From positions 1-6,956 of the forward strand of contig JANXYI010000006.1 in the NCBI GenBank assembly GCA_025350085.1: a DNA stretch of 6,956 nucleotides, given 5' to 3'. Positions within the stretch are counted from its first letter, which is position 1. Every line of letters starts with the position of its first letter. Shown here piece after piece: positions 6,609-6,956 of this stretch. The stretch comes from Deltaproteobacteria bacterium. Lineage in GTDB: Bacteria; Desulfobacterota; Desulfovibrionia; Desulfovibrionales; Desulfovibrionaceae. A program made the position numbers and the translations under genes. Under the pieces are notes generated by a model that was not told the DNA's origin, did no database searches, and saw only the letters and a list, made by a program, of their open reading frames with translations.

Positions 6609-6617
6609 GCGCCCCCC

Positions 6618-6854
6618 TCACCGTTTGCGCGACACGCGCGCGTGGCTCAGTTCCGGGTGCTCCTGGTTCTCCTGGTCCGGGCCCGGCTCCCAGGTGAGCA
6701 CCCAGTCCCCGGCGATGAACACGGCGTCCTCCACATTGGGCGCAAGGCCCGAACGCACCAGAAACACCAGCTCGTCCTCGGGACTGAAACGGAGGTGCCA
6801 CCCGACCTCCATGCCCAGGCCTCAACATTTGTCGCGCAGATCTATCGTCGTCAT
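6618..6854 (-). CDS. Putative TusA/SirA-like selenoprotein (in-frame TGA as Sec11)
   Basis: Read from ATG 6854 through a TGA at 6824-6822, this is a 78-residue protein beginning MTTIDLRDKC-Sec-GLGMEVGW. AAGGA (6864-6860) lies five bases before the ATG. TusA proteins start with a strand and Asp-Leu-Arg-Gly-Leu-x-Cys-Pro-x-Pro. Here Asp5-Leu6-Arg7 is kept and the TGA falls exactly on the catalytic Cys position, followed by Gly-Leu-Gly in place of Pro-x-Pro. The rest fits the small alpha/beta fold (strand DELVFLVR at 34-41, then NVEDAVFIAGDWVLTW), and the length matches TusA (about 75-81). A SECIS-like hairpin follows the TGA. TusA carries persulfide sulfur; a Cys10-Sec11 pair suggests redox or sulfur/selenium transfer. 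The alternative is a 64-residue protein from ATG 6812, but that start has only a poor site (GAGG nine bases away) and leaves the TusA-like N-terminus unexplained. Selenocysteine is inferred. Confidence 0.72.
6789..6812 (-). promoter_or_regulatory. SECIS-like stem-loop downstream of the in-frame TGA
   Basis: On the minus strand ATGGAGGT (6812-6805) pairs with ACCTCCGT (6796-6789) in an 8-bp stem with one U-G pair. The 8-base loop is CGGGTGGC (6804-6797). The loop begins 17 bases after the TGA, and G is its second base. That fits the bacterial SECIS rules as I know them: an apical loop of 3-14 bases, G among the first two, about 16-37 bases from UGA. The spacing resembles that in E. coli fdhF. 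It would bind SelB to insert selenocysteine. Confidence 0.65.
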
Positions 6855-6868
6855 ACACGTCCTTGTTG

Positions 6869-6905
6869 TCCGCCAGGGGCTCCGCTTTTCCGCCAGGGGC
6901 TCCGC
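6869..6905. repeat. 17-base direct repeat, 20-base period
   Basis: TCCGCCAGGGGCTCCGC occurs at 6869-6885 and again at 6889-6905. The second copy also forms a hairpin with the following bases (CCAGGGGC, TCC, GCCCCCGG). This GC-rich motif looks like the intergenic repeats scattered in many high-GC genomes. It lies just upstream of the ribosome binding site of the putative selenoprotein gene. Confidence 0.75.
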
Positions 6906-6924
6906 CCCCGGCCCCCCTCGTCTG

Positions 6925-6956
6925 TTCGCCGCGAACCCTGCGGCGGTTCCCGCCGC
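6925..6956. repeat. GC-rich hairpins at the right edge
   Basis: GTTCG-CCG-CGAAC (6925-6937) forms a 5-bp stem. GCGGCGG-TTC-CCGCCGC (6940-6956) forms a perfect 7-bp stem that reaches the end of the window. Neither has a U-tract on the minus strand. The 6859-6956 stretch shows no coding frame I can support and no convincing promoter. It may be a repeat cluster or the leader of the minus-strand operon. Confidence 0.6.

Noticed and set aside
6618..6812. A plain 64-residue protein from ATG 6812
   Set aside because: Possible, but its ribosome binding site is weak and it ignores the TusA-like start with a good site immediately upstream. I prefer the TGA read-through model.
6595..6858. An 87-codon frame from GTG 6858
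   Set aside because: The AAGGA is only one base from that GTG but well placed for ATG 6854. The product is Arg/Gly/Pro-rich, while the other frame gives a TusA-like protein with normal codon use.

Overview
The window is GC-rich with strongly GC-ending codons. The minus-strand order rplU-rpmA-obgE-proB, a ComFC-type protein just upstream, a DUF6765-like protein and an apparent selenoprotein together suggest a sulfate-reducing deltaproteobacterium of the Desulfovibrio type. This assignment is inferred from gene content and style; no rRNA or other decisive marker is present.

Left part, plus strand (1-2290). A DUF6765-like gene is split by a frame change at a run of ten Cs (812-821). A strong hairpin follows, and then a cytosolic SGNH/GDSL-type hydrolase gene. 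A bidirectional terminator at 2315-2356 separates these from the minus-strand genes that converge on it.

Middle, minus strand (5122 down to 2376). A good sigma-70-type promoter with an A-tract lies upstream of rplU (L21) and rpmA (L27). A terminator-like hairpin follows rpmA, only about 25 bases before obgE, so obgE and proB are probably expressed by partial read-through. obgE and proB overlap by ATGA. proB stops at residue 286 and lacks its C-terminal PUA domain. A short in-frame remnant of that domain is still readable beyond the TAG.

Right part, minus strand (6854 down to 5155). This is the most interesting region. The apparent 64-codon ORF at 6812-6618 is better read as a 78-residue TusA/SirA-like protein starting at 6854. 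It has its own Shine-Dalgarno sequence and an in-frame TGA as codon 11, exactly where TusA proteins carry their catalytic cysteine. A SECIS-like stem-loop follows at a suitable distance. The gene therefore probably encodes a selenoprotein with a vicinal Cys-Sec pair. Downstream are three tandem 17-base repeats, each carrying a complete ribosome binding site and start codon. They lead into a flavodoxin-fold NAD(P)H/FMN reductase with a Cys-x2-Cys-x2-Cys-x7-Cys cluster, which overlaps a ComFC-type phosphoribosyltransferase gene by ATGA. The selenoprotein and the flavoprotein may form a redox or sulfur/selenium-transfer pair. The right edge (about 6869-6956) holds GC-rich direct and inverted repeats and no recognisable gene.

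I see no tRNA, rRNA, CRISPR array, transposase or attachment site.
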